A DNA stretch of 64,000 nt from Streptomyces syringium (GTDB lineage Bacteria > Actinomycetota > Actinomycetes > Streptomycetales > Streptomycetaceae). The DNA is taken from the NCBI RefSeq assembly GCF_017876625.1, contig NZ_JAGIOH010000001.1, positions 2,294,001 to 2,358,000 on the forward strand. The letters run 5' to 3'. This document shows positions 39,488 through 47,955 of the stretch, one piece after another; position 1 is the first letter of the stretch; each line of letters starts with the position of its first letter. The notes beneath the pieces are model-generated. The model was not told the origin of the DNA. It made no database searches and was given only the letters and a program-made list of their open reading frames with translations. A program made the position numbers and the translations under genes.

Positions 39488-39649
39488 ATGCCCGACGCCC
39501 GAACCGACACGACCGAGGCGCGCCCCCGCGAGGCGTCCGCCCAGGCCGCAGCCACCGGCTCCGGCAGGCACCGCGGCCCGGCTTCCCCGAACGACCACGG
39601 CGCCCCCGCCCATGGCAAGCACCGCCGCAATACGACGGACGGCCACTGA
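39488..39649 (+). CDS. Small hydrophilic protein (53 aa)
   Basis: MPDARTDTTEARPREASAQA continues with Ala/Thr/Gly and ends SPNDHGAPAHGKHRRNTTDG. It is disordered and polar, with a His/Arg-rich C-terminus. A GGAG sequence lies about 11 bases upstream of the ATG. Similar short proteins are common in Streptomyces annotations. Function unknown. Confidence 0.5.
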   Translation: MPDARTDTTEARPREASAQAAATGSGRHRGPASPNDHGAPAHGKHRRNTTDGH

Positions 39650-39707
39650 CCCCGTCCCCTCGACAGGACGACAACTCGTCAGGAGCCCAGAGGAATCCAT
39701 AGGTTCC

Positions 39708-40682
39708 TCACCCGCCGGACGGGCCGCCTCGGGCGTCCGTCCGGTGGGACAGGCCCAGCACCTCCACACTCGCGAAGGTCTCCCGCGACGGCCGCCCCGC
39801 GTAATAAGGGGTGAGCAGCCCGTCGAGCTCCTCGACGCTGAAGGCCTCCCCGGCCGTGTCGAACCTGGCCGCCACCTTGGGCCGTTCGACGACGGCGACC
39901 ATGCCGCCGTGCACCACGAAGACCTGTCCGCTGATGTGCGCGGCCGCCGGTGAGGCGAGATAGCCCACGAGCGGCGAGACGTGTTCGGGCGCCAGCGGGT
40001 CGAGCCCCTGGCCGGCCGCCTCGACGCTTTCGAAGACGTCCTCGGTCATCCGGGTCCGGGCCCGGGGGCAGATCACGTTCGAGGTGACCCCGTACTTGCG
40101 CAGCGCCTCCGCCGTCGAGGTGGTGAGGCCGACGATGCCGCCCTTGGCCGCCGCGTAGTTGGGCTGTCCGGCCGAGCCGGCGAGGAAGGCCTCGGAGGAG
40201 GTGTTGACGATCCGTCCGTAGACCGGGCGGCCCGTGGCCTTCGCCCGGTCCCGCCAGTGCGCGGCGGCGAAGCGGACGGTGTTGAAGTGGCCCTTGAGAT
40301 GCACCCGGACCACCGAGTCCCATTCCTCCTCGGTCATCGAGAAGACCATCCGGTCCCGCAGGATGCCCGCGTTGTTGACCAGGATGTCCAGCGAGCCGCC
40401 GGTGTCGAGGGCCAGTTGCACCAGGCCGCCGGCCTCGTCGAAGTCGGCGACGTCGCCGAGGTGGGCGGTGGCGCTGCCGCCCGCCGCCCGGATCTCGGCC
40501 ACGACCGCCTCGGCGGGCGCGGCGGACGCCTCGCCCGAGCCGTCGCGGCCCGGTTGTCCGTAGTCGTTGACGATGACGTGGGCGCCGAGCCGGGCCAGTT
40601 CGAGGGCCTCGGCCCGGCCGAGTCCACGCCCGGCGCCGGTGACGATCGCGGTCCGGCCCCGCAGGGTCGCTTGCGCTGACAT
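39708..40682 (-). CDS. Short-chain dehydrogenase (3-hydroxyacyl-CoA type)
   Basis: 324 residues from the ATG at 40682, preceded by GGGAGG. Classical SDR: NAD(P)-binding TGAGRGLGRAEALELARLGA, the acidic HVIVNDYG after strand 2, LVNNAGILRDRMVFSMTEEE, and the catalytic Ser and Tyr-x3-Lys in VNTSSEAFLAGSAGQPNYAA followed by AK. The long form with DYGQPGRDG insertion resembles the dehydrogenase domain of multifunctional enzyme 2 and actinobacterial steroid/fatty-acid side-chain dehydrogenases. It should oxidise a 3-hydroxyacyl-CoA. The zinc alcohol dehydrogenase and MaoC hydratase genes upstream on the same strand make a three-gene degradative cassette. Confidence 0.88.
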   Translation of the reverse strand: MSAQATLRGRTAIVTGAGRGLGRAEALELARLGAHVIVNDYGQPGRDGSGEASAAPAEAVVAEIRAAGGSATAHLGDVADFDEAGGLVQLALDTGGSLDILVNNAGILRDRMVFSMTEEEWDSVVRVHLKGHFNTVRFAAAHWRDRAKATGRPVYGRIVNTSSEAFLAGSAGQPNYAAAKGGIVGLTTSTAEALRKYGVTSNVICPRARTRMTEDVFESVEAAGQGLDPLAPEHVSPLVGYLASPAAAHISGQVFVVHGGMVAVVERPKVAARFDTAGEAFSVEELDGLLTPYYAGRPSRETFASVEVLGLSHRTDARGGPSGG

Positions 40683-40710
40683 GCGCCTCCCACTCCCGGA
40701 ATCGAATCGG

Positions 40711-41796
40711 TCAGATCTCGACGCAGGTGCGCAGCGCCTCACCGGTGCGCATCTGGTCGATCGCGTCGTTGATCCCGGCGAGCGGGACCCGGTGGGTGAT
40801 GAGCCCGGCGAGGTCGATCCGGCCGGCCCGCCACAGGGCGATGGCCCGCTCGTACGACCGCAGCACGTCGCCGCCGCCGTACAGGGACGGCAGGATCCGC
40901 TTCTCGTCGAAGAACAGCTCGAACATGCTGACCTGGAAATGGTCGTCCAGCGCGCCCGCCCCGACGACGCACAGCGTGCCGCCGCGCCGGGTCGTCTCGT
41001 AGGCGGTGCGGGCCGTGGCGGACGTGCCGACGACCTCGAAGACGTAGTCGAAGCCCTCGCCGCCGGTGATCCGCTTCTTGGCGTCGGCCAGGGCGTCCGG
41101 GGCGACGGCCTCCGTCGCGCCGAAGCGCAGCGCGGCGTCGCGGCGGGAGGCTACGGGGTCGACGGCGACGATCTGGGCGGCGCCCGCGGCCCGTGCGCCC
41201 TGGATGGTGTTGATGCCGACGCCGCCGCAGCCGATGACGGCGACGGAGGAACCGGCGGCGACCTGCGCGGTGTTGAGGGCGGCCCCGAGGCCGGTGGTGA
41301 CGCCGCAGCCGATGAGGGCGGCGATCTCGTAGGGCACGTCGTCCGGGATCGGCACGGCGCACACGGCCCCGACGACGACCTCCTCGGCGAAGGTGCCGGT
41401 GCCGGCGAAGCCGAAGACGTCGGACGGGGAGCCGCCCGCGCGCCGGAAGTTGGGGACGCCGGCGGCCGCGAGTCCGGCGAGGCACAGCTGGGTCTGGCCG
41501 CGGCGGCAGGACGGGCAGGTCCCGCAGGAGGGCAGCCAGCAGACCAGGACGCGGTCGCCCGGTGTGACGGCGGTGACGCCGTCCCCGACGTCGAGGACCT
41601 CGCCGGCGCCCTCGTGGCCGGGGACGAAGGGGGCGGGCTGCGGCAGTACGCCGCTCATCGCGGACAGGTCCGAATGACACAGTCCGGCGGCCCTGAGGCG
41701 CAGTCTGACCTTTCCCGGGCCGAAGCCCACGGCTTCGACGTCGTCGAGGACTTCGAGCTTGTCCTGGCCGATCTCGTGCTGGACGGCTGCGCGCAT
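40711..41796 (-). CDS. Zinc-dependent alcohol dehydrogenase (MDR family)
   Basis: 361 residues. Catalytic zinc ligands are in GLCHSDLSAM and PFVPGHEGAGEVLD; the structural zinc site is CGTCPSCRRGQTQLC (four Cys). The cofactor fold shows SSVAVIGCGGVGINTIQGAR and a following Asp (VAVDPV) that favours NAD. This is the class related to mycobacterial AdhD/AdhE1-type or mycothiol/formaldehyde dehydrogenases. Start is ATG at 41796 with GAAGGGAT upstream. It lies between the MaoC gene (48 bases upstream) and the SDR gene (29 bases downstream) and probably oxidises an alcohol formed during lipid or steroid breakdown. Confidence 0.9.
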   Translation of the reverse strand: MRAAVQHEIGQDKLEVLDDVEAVGFGPGKVRLRLRAAGLCHSDLSAMSGVLPQPAPFVPGHEGAGEVLDVGDGVTAVTPGDRVLVCWLPSCGTCPSCRRGQTQLCLAGLAAAGVPNFRRAGGSPSDVFGFAGTGTFAEEVVVGAVCAVPIPDDVPYEIAALIGCGVTTGLGAALNTAQVAAGSSVAVIGCGGVGINTIQGARAAGAAQIVAVDPVASRRDAALRFGATEAVAPDALADAKKRITGGEGFDYVFEVVGTSATARTAYETTRRGGTLCVVGAGALDDHFQVSMFELFFDEKRILPSLYGGGDVLRSYERAIALWRAGRIDLAGLITHRVPLAGINDAIDQMRTGEALRTCVEI

Positions 41797-41843
41797 GGTG
41801 CGTATCCCTTCGGTGGTCAAGGATTCGCGGGTAGGGGCCTGGT

Positions 41844-42710
41844 TCAGGTGTGCTCGACGACGGTGTCGGTGAGGACCGGCGCGTCCTCGCGCTCGACGGC
41901 CGTCACGGACACCTGGACCCGGCCGGGGCCCGGACTCTCGCGCCACATCCGCACGCGCAGGGTCTCGCCGGGGAAGACGACGCCCGCGAAGCGGGTGGCG
42001 TACGAGCGGACGCGGGTCACGTCGCCGTCGAGCACGGTGTCGACGACGGCCTTGAGGACGATGCCGTAGCTGCACAGGCCGTGCAGGATCGGCCGGTCGA
42101 AGCCGGCGGAGGCGGCGAACTCCGGGTCGGCGTGCAGCGGGTTCCAGTCCCCGGAGAGGCGGTAGAGCAGGGCCTGGTCGGGGCGGGTGGGGCACAGGGC
42201 CGTCAGGTCCGGCTCGTGCGGGGGCTCCGGGAGCCGGTCCGCGGGCCCGCGCTCGCCGCCGAAGCCGCCCTCGCCGCGGACGAAGATCCGGCAGTCGCTG
42301 GTCCACAGCGGGCCCTCGGCGTCGGCGGCGTCCGCGCGCAGCACGATGACGGCGGCCTTGCCCTTGTCGTACACGGCGGCGACGCGGGAGGTGAGCGTGG
42401 CCGAGCCGCGGGCGGGCAGCGGCCGGTGCAGCGCGATGGCCTGTCCGCCGTGCAGCACGCGGGCGAGGTCGACGTCGACACCGGGCGCGGAGAGGCCGCC
42501 GGCCAGGGCCATGCCGCCGCCCGCGACGGTCGCGAAGCTGGGGAGCACGCTGAGCCTGCTCTCCAGGGTGTAGCGGAGTTCCTCCGGGTCGGTGGGCCGG
42601 GCCGCGCCGGCCCCGATGCCGAGGTGATAGAGGAGAACGTCCTTGTGGTCCCAGGAGAGCTCGACGCTACGGGGTTGCGCCCCGACCGCCTGGCTTACGT
42701 CGATGGGCAT
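41844..42710 (-). CDS. MaoC-type double-hotdog enoyl-CoA hydratase 2
   Basis: 288 residues with two hotdog halves. The C-terminal half carries the hydratase-2 motif LSGDWNPLHADPEFAASAGF followed by DRPILHGLCSYG, with catalytic Asp and His. The N-terminal half (SWDHKDVLLYHLGIGAGAAR, LPSFATVAGG) is the degenerate acyl-binding half. This size and layout match mycobacterial Hsd4B-like and peroxisomal MFE-2 hydratases that hydrate 2-enoyl-CoA to (R)-3-hydroxyacyl-CoA, the substrate of the SDR in the same operon. ATG at 42710. A KstR-type operator lies about 107 bases upstream. It is probably the first gene of the cassette. Confidence 0.9.
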   Translation of the reverse strand: MPIDVSQAVGAQPRSVELSWDHKDVLLYHLGIGAGAARPTDPEELRYTLESRLSVLPSFATVAGGGMALAGGLSAPGVDVDLARVLHGGQAIALHRPLPARGSATLTSRVAAVYDKGKAAVIVLRADAADAEGPLWTSDCRIFVRGEGGFGGERGPADRLPEPPHEPDLTALCPTRPDQALLYRLSGDWNPLHADPEFAASAGFDRPILHGLCSYGIVLKAVVDTVLDGDVTRVRSYATRFAGVVFPGETLRVRMWRESPGPGRVQVSVTAVEREDAPVLTDTVVEHT

Positions 42711-42816
42711 CGGGGCGACGGCTCCTTCGCGGTGTGGCCGAAGACCCCGGCCCGGCCGTCCGCACCGCAGGCCGCGCCGGGGTCGCTGCCGGGCCGGCCC
42801 CACACGCGCTCGGCAC

Positions 42817-42830
42817 TGGAACGTGTTCCA
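42817..42830. promoter_or_regulatory. KstR-type operator upstream of MaoC/ADH/SDR operon
   Basis: TGGAACGTGTTCCA is a perfect six-base-arm palindrome and fits the mycobacterial KstR consensus TnnAACnnGTTnnA at every fixed position. It lies in the 288-base region between the MaoC gene and the divergent histidine kinase, closer to MaoC. A KstR-like repressor is encoded 12 kb away in this window. Confidence 0.75.
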
Positions 42831-42906
42831 AGGCGTTTCAGCCGGTCCGATGCACCCTTGTATAGCCGATCGCCGTGGGGGCCGGAAGGCCGCGGACCGC
42901 ATTGTC

Positions 42907-42919
42907 TGACGGTTCGTCA
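42907..42919. promoter_or_regulatory. Palindrome shared with the LLM-oxidoreductase promoter
   Basis: TGACGGTTCGTCA (five-base arms, three-base centre) occurs here, 80 bases before the histidine kinase start, and again at 47918-47930 before the LLM-type oxidoreductase gene. Its form is typical of TetR-family operators. Confidence 0.5.
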
Positions 42920-42998
42920 CCTGCCATGACAAAAGTCACCGCACGCCTTGGACAGATGCATCTGCGCAGCTCACCGCCCTGTTCCATAGGGTCGGAGC

Positions 42999-44153
42999 AT
43001 GAGTGGAGCGATGCAGCGGATCGAACGGATGAGACCGCCGAACCGGCGGACGTTCCTGCCCTGGCTTCTCATCCTCACCGGCGACGTGATCGACCTGTGC
43101 CGGGGGAAGCTGCCACTGCCCTGGCTCGGTGCCGCGGGCCTGGCGGCCTTCGTCACGCTCTACGTCACCACCGTCTTCCTCGGCCTCGACGAGCGGCGCC
43201 GCGAGACGCGCGCCTCGCTGACATCGCTCGCCGCCCTGGCCGCCGTGACCTACGCGCTCACCATCGGCTACGGCGGCGACTGGCTGCTGTGCTTCCCCCT
43301 GCTGTCCCTGGCGGCCGGCATCGTCCTGCGCGGCAGCGGCCCCCGGCTCGGGGCGGCGCTGGGCACGTTCGGCACCACGGTCGGAGTGCTGATGGCCGTG
43401 CACAACGACACCGAGGACGTCCTGGCCATCGCCTGGGGCACCGGGCTGTCGGGACTGGTCGCGGCGGCCCTGCTGAACCTCTTCGAGACGGTGGAGCGGC
43501 TGCGCGCCACCCGCGAGGAGCTGGCCCACGCCGCCGTCGAACGCGAACGGCTGCGGTTCTCGCGCGATCTGCACGATCTGCTCGGCCACACCATGTCCGT
43601 GATCGTGGTCAAGGCCGAGGCGGTACGCCGGCTGGCCCCGCGCGACCTGGAGGCGGCCGTCGGCCAGGCCGCCGACATCGAGGCGGTGGGCCGCCAGGCC
43701 CTCACCGAGATCCGTGAGGCCGTCACCGGCTACCGCGAGGGCAGTCTCACCACCGAACTCGAACGGGCCCGCTCCCTCCTCGACGCCTCCGGCATCGCGA
43801 CCGACATCCGCCAGTCGGGCCCGCCCCTGCCGCCGCAGACCGCGGCGCTGCTCGGCTGGGTGGTGCGCGAGGGCGTCACCAACGTCGTCCGGCACAGCGC
43901 CGCGGCCCGTTGCGCGATCGAGGTGCGCGGCGAGCCGGACCGGGTCCATCTGGAGATCACCGACGACGGCCGCGGCGTAGGCTCGGCATCCGCCGAAGCG
44001 GGCGGCGCGAAGGGCGGTACGGGCCTGAAGGGACTGACCGAGCGGCTGGCCGCCGCGGGCGGCGCACTGGCCGCCGGACCCGACGGCAAGCGGGGCTTCC
44101 GCCTGGTGGCGGAACTCCCGGTGGACGACGAAGAGGAGGGCCTGGCCGCATGA
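42999..44153 (+). CDS. DesK-like sensor histidine kinase
   Basis: 384 residues of the HisKA_3 (HPK7) type. The N-terminal half has about five membrane helices (FLPWLLILTGDVIDL, LAAFVTLYVTTVFLGL, LAALAAVTYALTIGY and others). Phospho-acceptor His192 lies in RFSRDLHDLLGHTMSVIVVK; the ATPase domain has VVREGVTNVVRHSAAARCAI, LEITDDGRGVG and GTGLKGLTERLAAAGG. It phosphorylates the response regulator encoded by the next gene, whose ATG overlaps its stop (ATGA). DesK-type sensors read membrane state, but the signal here is unknown. ATG at 42999 is used; an ATG 12 bases later is possible. Confidence 0.92.
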   Translation: MSGAMQRIERMRPPNRRTFLPWLLILTGDVIDLCRGKLPLPWLGAAGLAAFVTLYVTTVFLGLDERRRETRASLTSLAALAAVTYALTIGYGGDWLLCFPLLSLAAGIVLRGSGPRLGAALGTFGTTVGVLMAVHNDTEDVLAIAWGTGLSGLVAAALLNLFETVERLRATREELAHAAVERERLRFSRDLHDLLGHTMSVIVVKAEAVRRLAPRDLEAAVGQAADIEAVGRQALTEIREAVTGYREGSLTTELERARSLLDASGIATDIRQSGPPLPPQTAALLGWVVREGVTNVVRHSAAARCAIEVRGEPDRVHLEITDDGRGVGSASAEAGGAKGGTGLKGLTERLAAAGGALAAGPDGKRGFRLVAELPVDDEEEGLAA

Positions 44154-44764
44154 GCCGCGTCATCAGCGTGCTGCTTGCCGAGGACCAGGGCATGATGCGG
44201 GGCGCGCTCGCGCTGCTGCTCGGTCTGGAGGACGACATCGAGATCGTCGCGCAGGTCGGCAGCGGCGACGAGATCCTGCCCCAGGCCCTGGCGACCCGGC
44301 CCGACATCGCCCTCCTCGACATCGAACTGCCGGGCCGCAGCGGCCTCGACGCGGCGGCCGACCTGCGGGAGCGGCTGCCGGAATGCCGGGTGCTGATCCT
44401 CACCACCTTCGGCCGGCCCGGGTATCTGCGCCGGGCCATGGAGGCGGGGGCGTCAGGATTCCTGGTCAAGGACGGCCCGGTGGAGGAACTCGCCGCGGCG
44501 ATCCGCCGGGTGCTGGCGGGAGAACGCGTCATCGACCCGGCCCTGGCCGCGGCGGCCCTGAGCGCCGGCCCCAATCCGCTCACCCAGCGCGAACGCGACG
44601 TGCTGGCCGCGGCGGTGGACGGGGCGACGGTGGCGGACATCGCGGCACGGGTGCATTTGTCGCCCGCGACGGTGCGGAATTATTTGTCGGCGGCGATAGG
44701 GAAGACGGCGACACGGAACCGCATGGAGGCGGTGCGGGCTGCACGGCAGAACGGTTGGCTGTAA
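44150..44764 (+). CDS. LuxR-family response regulator, partner of the kinase
   Basis: 204 residues. Receiver domain with acidic pair in LLAEDQGMMR, phospho-acceptor Asp57 in DIALLDIELPG, Thr in LILTTFGRPG and Lys in GFLVKDGPVEEL. The NarL/LuxR HTH follows: LTQRERDVLAAAVDGATVAD, IAARVHLSPATVRNYLSAAI. It acts as a DNA-binding activator or repressor after phosphorylation by the upstream kinase. ATGA overlap with the kinase gene indicates translational coupling. Targets are unknown; DesR-type regulators control membrane-lipid genes in other bacteria. Confidence 0.93.
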   Translation: MSRVISVLLAEDQGMMRGALALLLGLEDDIEIVAQVGSGDEILPQALATRPDIALLDIELPGRSGLDAAADLRERLPECRVLILTTFGRPGYLRRAMEAGASGFLVKDGPVEELAAAIRRVLAGERVIDPALAAAALSAGPNPLTQRERDVLAAAVDGATVADIAARVHLSPATVRNYLSAAIGKTATRNRMEAVRAARQNGWL

Positions 44765-45019
44765 CGGGCGCCGACCGATCCCACCCGGGCCGTCGGCCCA
44801 CCGGCGGGAGGGCACGGGGCCGCAGGGGCAGGGGCCGGGGCGCTGACGTGTATTTGCGGGCCCAAGGTGAGGGCAAGCGACGGGGTACCGGGTAACGGGC
44901 CCGAAAATATACGGCCCCGGCTCCTGCTCCGGAGGCCCAGGGCCCGGCCCCCGACACGGCGCCCGTCACCGACATGCGGCAGCATGAGCCGCCACGACCC
45001 GCACCGCCAGGAGGACCGC

Positions 45020-45667
45020 ATGCCCCCCAAACCCGAGGTACTCGCCGCTTTCGAGGCGGCGAAGGGCTTCATGCCGGTCGACGAGGGGCTCGCCCTCTAC
45101 GCCGCCGCCGAGGAGGCGGCGGCGCTCGGGCCGCTGCTCGAAGTCGGTACGTACTGCGGGCGCTCCACGCTTCTGCTGGCCGCCGCCGCGCGGGAGGCCG
45201 GGACGACGGCCGTGACCGTCGACCACCACCGGGGCAGCGAGGAGCAGCAGCCCGGCTGGGAGTACCACGACCCGTCCGTCGTGGACGACGACCCCGGCGT
45301 GGGCCGCATGGACACCCTGCCGACCTTCCGCCGCACGCTCTACAAGGCGGGCCTGGAACCGCACGTGATCGCGATCGTCGGCCGGTCGCCGCAGGTCGCG
45401 GCGGTCTGGGGGACGCCGGTCGGGCTGGTCTTCATCGACGGCGGGCACACCGACGAGCATGCGAACGCCGACTACGAGGGCTGGGCCCCGCATGTCGCCC
45501 CGGGCGGGCTGCTCGTCATCCACGACGTCTTCCCCGACCCGGCGGACGGCGGGCAGGCGCCGTACCGCGTGTACCTCCGGGCCCTTGAGTCCGGCGAGTT
45601 CACCGAGGTCTCGGTGACGCGTTCGCTGCGCGTGCTGCGCCGGGTGGCCGGACCCCGGCCCGCGTAG
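45020..45667 (+). CDS. Class I SAM-dependent methyltransferase (O-methyltransferase-like)
   Basis: 215 residues from the ATG at 45020, which has CAGGAGG at ideal spacing. SAM-binding motif I is LLEVGTYCGRSTLLLAAAAR; VTVDHHRGSEEQQPG and VGLVFIDGGHTDEHANADYE follow; VIHDVFPDPADGG is the later acidic loop. This is the Methyltransf_24/CmcI-like fold seen in cephalosporin and other natural-product O-methyltransferases, where the Asp/His cluster binds a metal ion. Substrate unknown. The gene is single, with about 255 featureless bases upstream. Confidence 0.85.
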   Translation: MPPKPEVLAAFEAAKGFMPVDEGLALYAAAEEAAALGPLLEVGTYCGRSTLLLAAAAREAGTTAVTVDHHRGSEEQQPGWEYHDPSVVDDDPGVGRMDTLPTFRRTLYKAGLEPHVIAIVGRSPQVAAVWGTPVGLVFIDGGHTDEHANADYEGWAPHVAPGGLLVIHDVFPDPADGGQAPYRVYLRALESGEFTEVSVTRSLRVLRRVAGPRPA

Positions 45668-45707
45668 GTACTTCACCGAGGGGGTCTCGCGGCGCGGGCC
45701 ACGGCGC

Positions 45708-45713
45708 TAGCAT
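45708..45713 (+). promoter_or_regulatory. Putative -10 box for a leaderless amidase transcript
   Basis: TAGCAT lies 6 bases before the GTG at 45720 and no ribosome binding site is seen, so the message probably starts at the initiation codon. A -35 element is not obvious. Confidence 0.4.
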
Positions 45714-45719
45714 CGCCGG

Positions 45720-46745
45720 GTGTCCAACGGCAGGAATTCCCGCATGCCCGGCCGCCTGGGCGGCATCCGCACCCCCCTTCTCCTGGGGCTGGCCGCGTTA
45801 CTGGCGCTCTCCCTGGCGGGCTGGCTGCTGTGGGACGCCGCCTCGGGCGGTGGTGCGGACGACGCCAAGTCGCCGGTCGCGGCCTCCTCCGCGACGCGTT
45901 CCGCACCCTCGGACCGGTCCGGGCAGCCGAGCGGAGCGGGCCGGTCCCAGCAGCCGTCGCCCGCGCGTCCCTCGCCGCTCGTGACGCCCCCGTCGAAGCC
46001 GGCGGACCAGGCGTCGCGTCCCGCCGACGAGGCGACGGCGGCGGGGCCGGCCGGCCGGCCCCGCGCCGACGGCCCGCTCAAGGGCAAGGTCGTCGTCATC
46101 GATCCCGGTCACAACACCCGTAACCGTGACCACACCGCCGAGATCAACCGGTCCGTCGACATCGGCACCGGGCGCAAGGAGTGCGACACCACCGGCACGT
46201 CCACCGACGACGGCTACGCCGAGGCCACGTTCACGCTCGACGTCGCCCACCGCATCAAGTCGATGCTCCAGGACCAGGGCGTCACCGTCAGCTTCACCCA
46301 CGACGGCGACCGGCCGTACGGGCCGTGCGTGGACGAGCGGGCCGCGATCGGCAACAAGGCGAAGGCCGACGCCGTGGTGTCCGTGCACGCGGACGGTTCG
46401 GCGGTCGGCAATCGCGGCTTCCATGTGATCCTGCCCGCGACCGTGCGCGGCGGCCGGGCGGACACCGCGCCCATCGTCGGGCCGTCGAAGGAGCTCGGCG
46501 CGCGGATCGCCGGGAACTTCGTACGGACGACCGGGAGCGCGCCGTCCAACTACATCGGGGGCGGCACCGGCCTGGACACCCGGGGCGATCTGGGCGGCCT
46601 CAATCTGTCCACCCAGCCGAAGGTGTTCGTCGAATGCGGCAACATGCGTGACCCGAAGGACGCCGCTCTGCTCACCGACACCGTGTGGCGCGAGAAGGCG
46701 GCGCGAGGGATCGCGGACGGCATTACGGACTTCCTGCGAGGGTAG
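45720..46745 (+). CDS. N-acetylmuramoyl-L-alanine amidase (Amidase_3)
   Basis: 341 residues. An N-terminal membrane helix (LLLGLAALLALSLAGWLLW) anchors a Ser/Pro/Ala-rich linker and the catalytic domain from about residue 118. Zn ligands and catalytic residues appear in VVVIDPGHNTRNRDHTAEIN (His), DDGYAEATFTLDVAHRIKSM (Glu), VSVHADGS (His) and VFVECGNMRDPKDA (Glu). It cleaves the bond between N-acetylmuramic acid and L-alanine of peptidoglycan at the outer face of the membrane. It starts at a GTG with no ribosome binding site. It is likely to act in septation, sporulation or wall turnover. Confidence 0.93.
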   Translation: MSNGRNSRMPGRLGGIRTPLLLGLAALLALSLAGWLLWDAASGGGADDAKSPVAASSATRSAPSDRSGQPSGAGRSQQPSPARPSPLVTPPSKPADQASRPADEATAAGPAGRPRADGPLKGKVVVIDPGHNTRNRDHTAEINRSVDIGTGRKECDTTGTSTDDGYAEATFTLDVAHRIKSMLQDQGVTVSFTHDGDRPYGPCVDERAAIGNKAKADAVVSVHADGSAVGNRGFHVILPATVRGGRADTAPIVGPSKELGARIAGNFVRTTGSAPSNYIGGGTGLDTRGDLGGLNLSTQPKVFVECGNMRDPKDAALLTDTVWREKAARGIADGITDFLRG

Positions 46746-46908
46746 ATACCAGCAGGCCACGGCCGTGTCACGAGGGTGATACGAAGGAGACGCCCCGACC
46801 GCCCAGGCGATAGGTTCACCCGTACGATGGGGCGGCCACCCCCGCGCCCCCGCAGCTCGCGTATCGGCGACCGCGACGACTTCTGACAGATCTGACAAAG
46901 GATTTTAG

Positions 46909-47790
46909 GTGAACATCCGCTCCCTCACTCGAGGCGACGGCGTGGTGATCGGAGCAGCGGTGTTGCTGTTCATCGCCTCGTTCCTCGATTTTTACTCCGT
47001 CGATTGCAGTGGCCAGTTCTGCGACAAGTCGGAACTTCCCAACCTGTGGGACTCGAAGCTCTTCCCGGTGCTGCCCACCGTCGTCCTCGCCGGGATCGTC
47101 GGCGCGGTGCTCATCATCGCGGGCCGCTTCCAGCCCCAGGGCCGTAATCTGCTCGGGCTCACGCTCGACCAGTGGGGCACCGCTCTGACGGTGTTCGCCG
47201 CGTGGTCCTCGCTGTGGACGATGTTCGGTGGCGCTCTGGAGGACAACGACAAGGTCGGTGCCGGCGTCGGCCGCATCCTGGCGCTCATCGCGCTGCTCGT
47301 GATGGCCGCCGGTGCGCTGCTCACGCAGCGGATCCCCGCGCTGAAGGCCCCGCTGATGGGCGCTCCGGCCCCGCAGGCCCCGTCCCCGTACGGTGCCGGT
47401 CCGGGCTACGGCTACCCGGGTCCGGGCGGCATGCAGCAGGGTCAGGCCCCGTACGGCGCGCAGCAGCAGCCCTACGGCGCGCAGACCGGCCAGACCGGTC
47501 AGCCGCAGCACCAGCAGCAGGACCAGTCGGCTCCGGCTCAGGCGCAGCCCGCCGGTCCCGTGGGGGCCCAGCCCGCCGCGGCGCCCGCCGGTGACTTCGC
47601 CCCGTTCTGGTTCGCGGTGCCGGTGGCCCGCCCCCTGTACGGGGAGGACGGCTCGCCGACGCAGATCGCCGAGCTGGCGCCCGGCACGTGGTACCTCGCG
47701 GTGGACCAGCGCGGTCAGGCGCTCGTCGCGCAGACGCAGGACGGCCGACGCGGCGTGCTGCAGGACACGACGGGCATCCAGCGCGGCTGA
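46909..47790 (+). CDS. Membrane protein with four helices and Gln/Gly/Pro-rich tail
   Basis: 293 residues. The N-terminal 130 residues carry four hydrophobic helices (DGVVIGAAVLLFIASFLDFY, LPTVVLAGIVGAVLIIAGRF, LTVFAAWSSLWTMFG, ILALIALLVMAAGALL); a pair of Cys in SVDCSGQFCDK lies in the first outer loop. The tail (about 150-225) is low-complexity Pro/Gly/Gln/Tyr, and the C-terminus has a small domain (FAPFWFAVPVARPLYGEDGS, GTWYLAVDQRGQALVAQT). It resembles the DUF5336/34-kDa-antigen type of actinobacterial proteins. GTG at 46909 follows AAAGGA. Function unknown. Confidence 0.8.
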   Translation: MNIRSLTRGDGVVIGAAVLLFIASFLDFYSVDCSGQFCDKSELPNLWDSKLFPVLPTVVLAGIVGAVLIIAGRFQPQGRNLLGLTLDQWGTALTVFAAWSSLWTMFGGALEDNDKVGAGVGRILALIALLVMAAGALLTQRIPALKAPLMGAPAPQAPSPYGAGPGYGYPGPGGMQQGQAPYGAQQQPYGAQTGQTGQPQHQQQDQSAPAQAQPAGPVGAQPAAAPAGDFAPFWFAVPVARPLYGEDGSPTQIAELAPGTWYLAVDQRGQALVAQTQDGRRGVLQDTTGIQRG

Positions 47791-47817
47791 GGCACGCGCC
47801 GGAGGAAGCTCCGCCAT

Positions 47818-47850
47818 CGAAGGCCCGCCGGGTTGCCCGGCGGGCCTTCG
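47818..47850 (+). terminator. Intrinsic terminator
   Basis: 15-base perfect arms (47818-47832 CGAAGGCCCGCCGGG and 47836-47850) with a three-base loop, 27 bases past the stop of the membrane-protein gene. Confidence 0.88.
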
Positions 47851-47916
47851 CCGTTCCCGGCACCGGGTCCCTCTTGCCGGGGCCGGCCGGTCGCCCGTAC
47901 AGTCGCCGGACCTTGC

Positions 47917-47931
47917 CTGACGGTTCGTCAG
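47917..47931. promoter_or_regulatory. Palindromic operator candidate for the LLM oxidoreductase gene
   Basis: CTGACGGTTCGTCAG has six-base perfect arms and lies 24 bases before the ATG at 47956. The inner 13 bases are identical to the site at 42907-42919, suggesting a common TetR-type regulator. Confidence 0.55.
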
Positions 47932-47955
47932 TTCCAGCGGAGGGGGCGGCACGGC

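Noticed and set aside
44765..45019. Possible small gene between the response regulator and methyltransferase
   Set aside because: The open frames have no good start signal and no protein-like composition.
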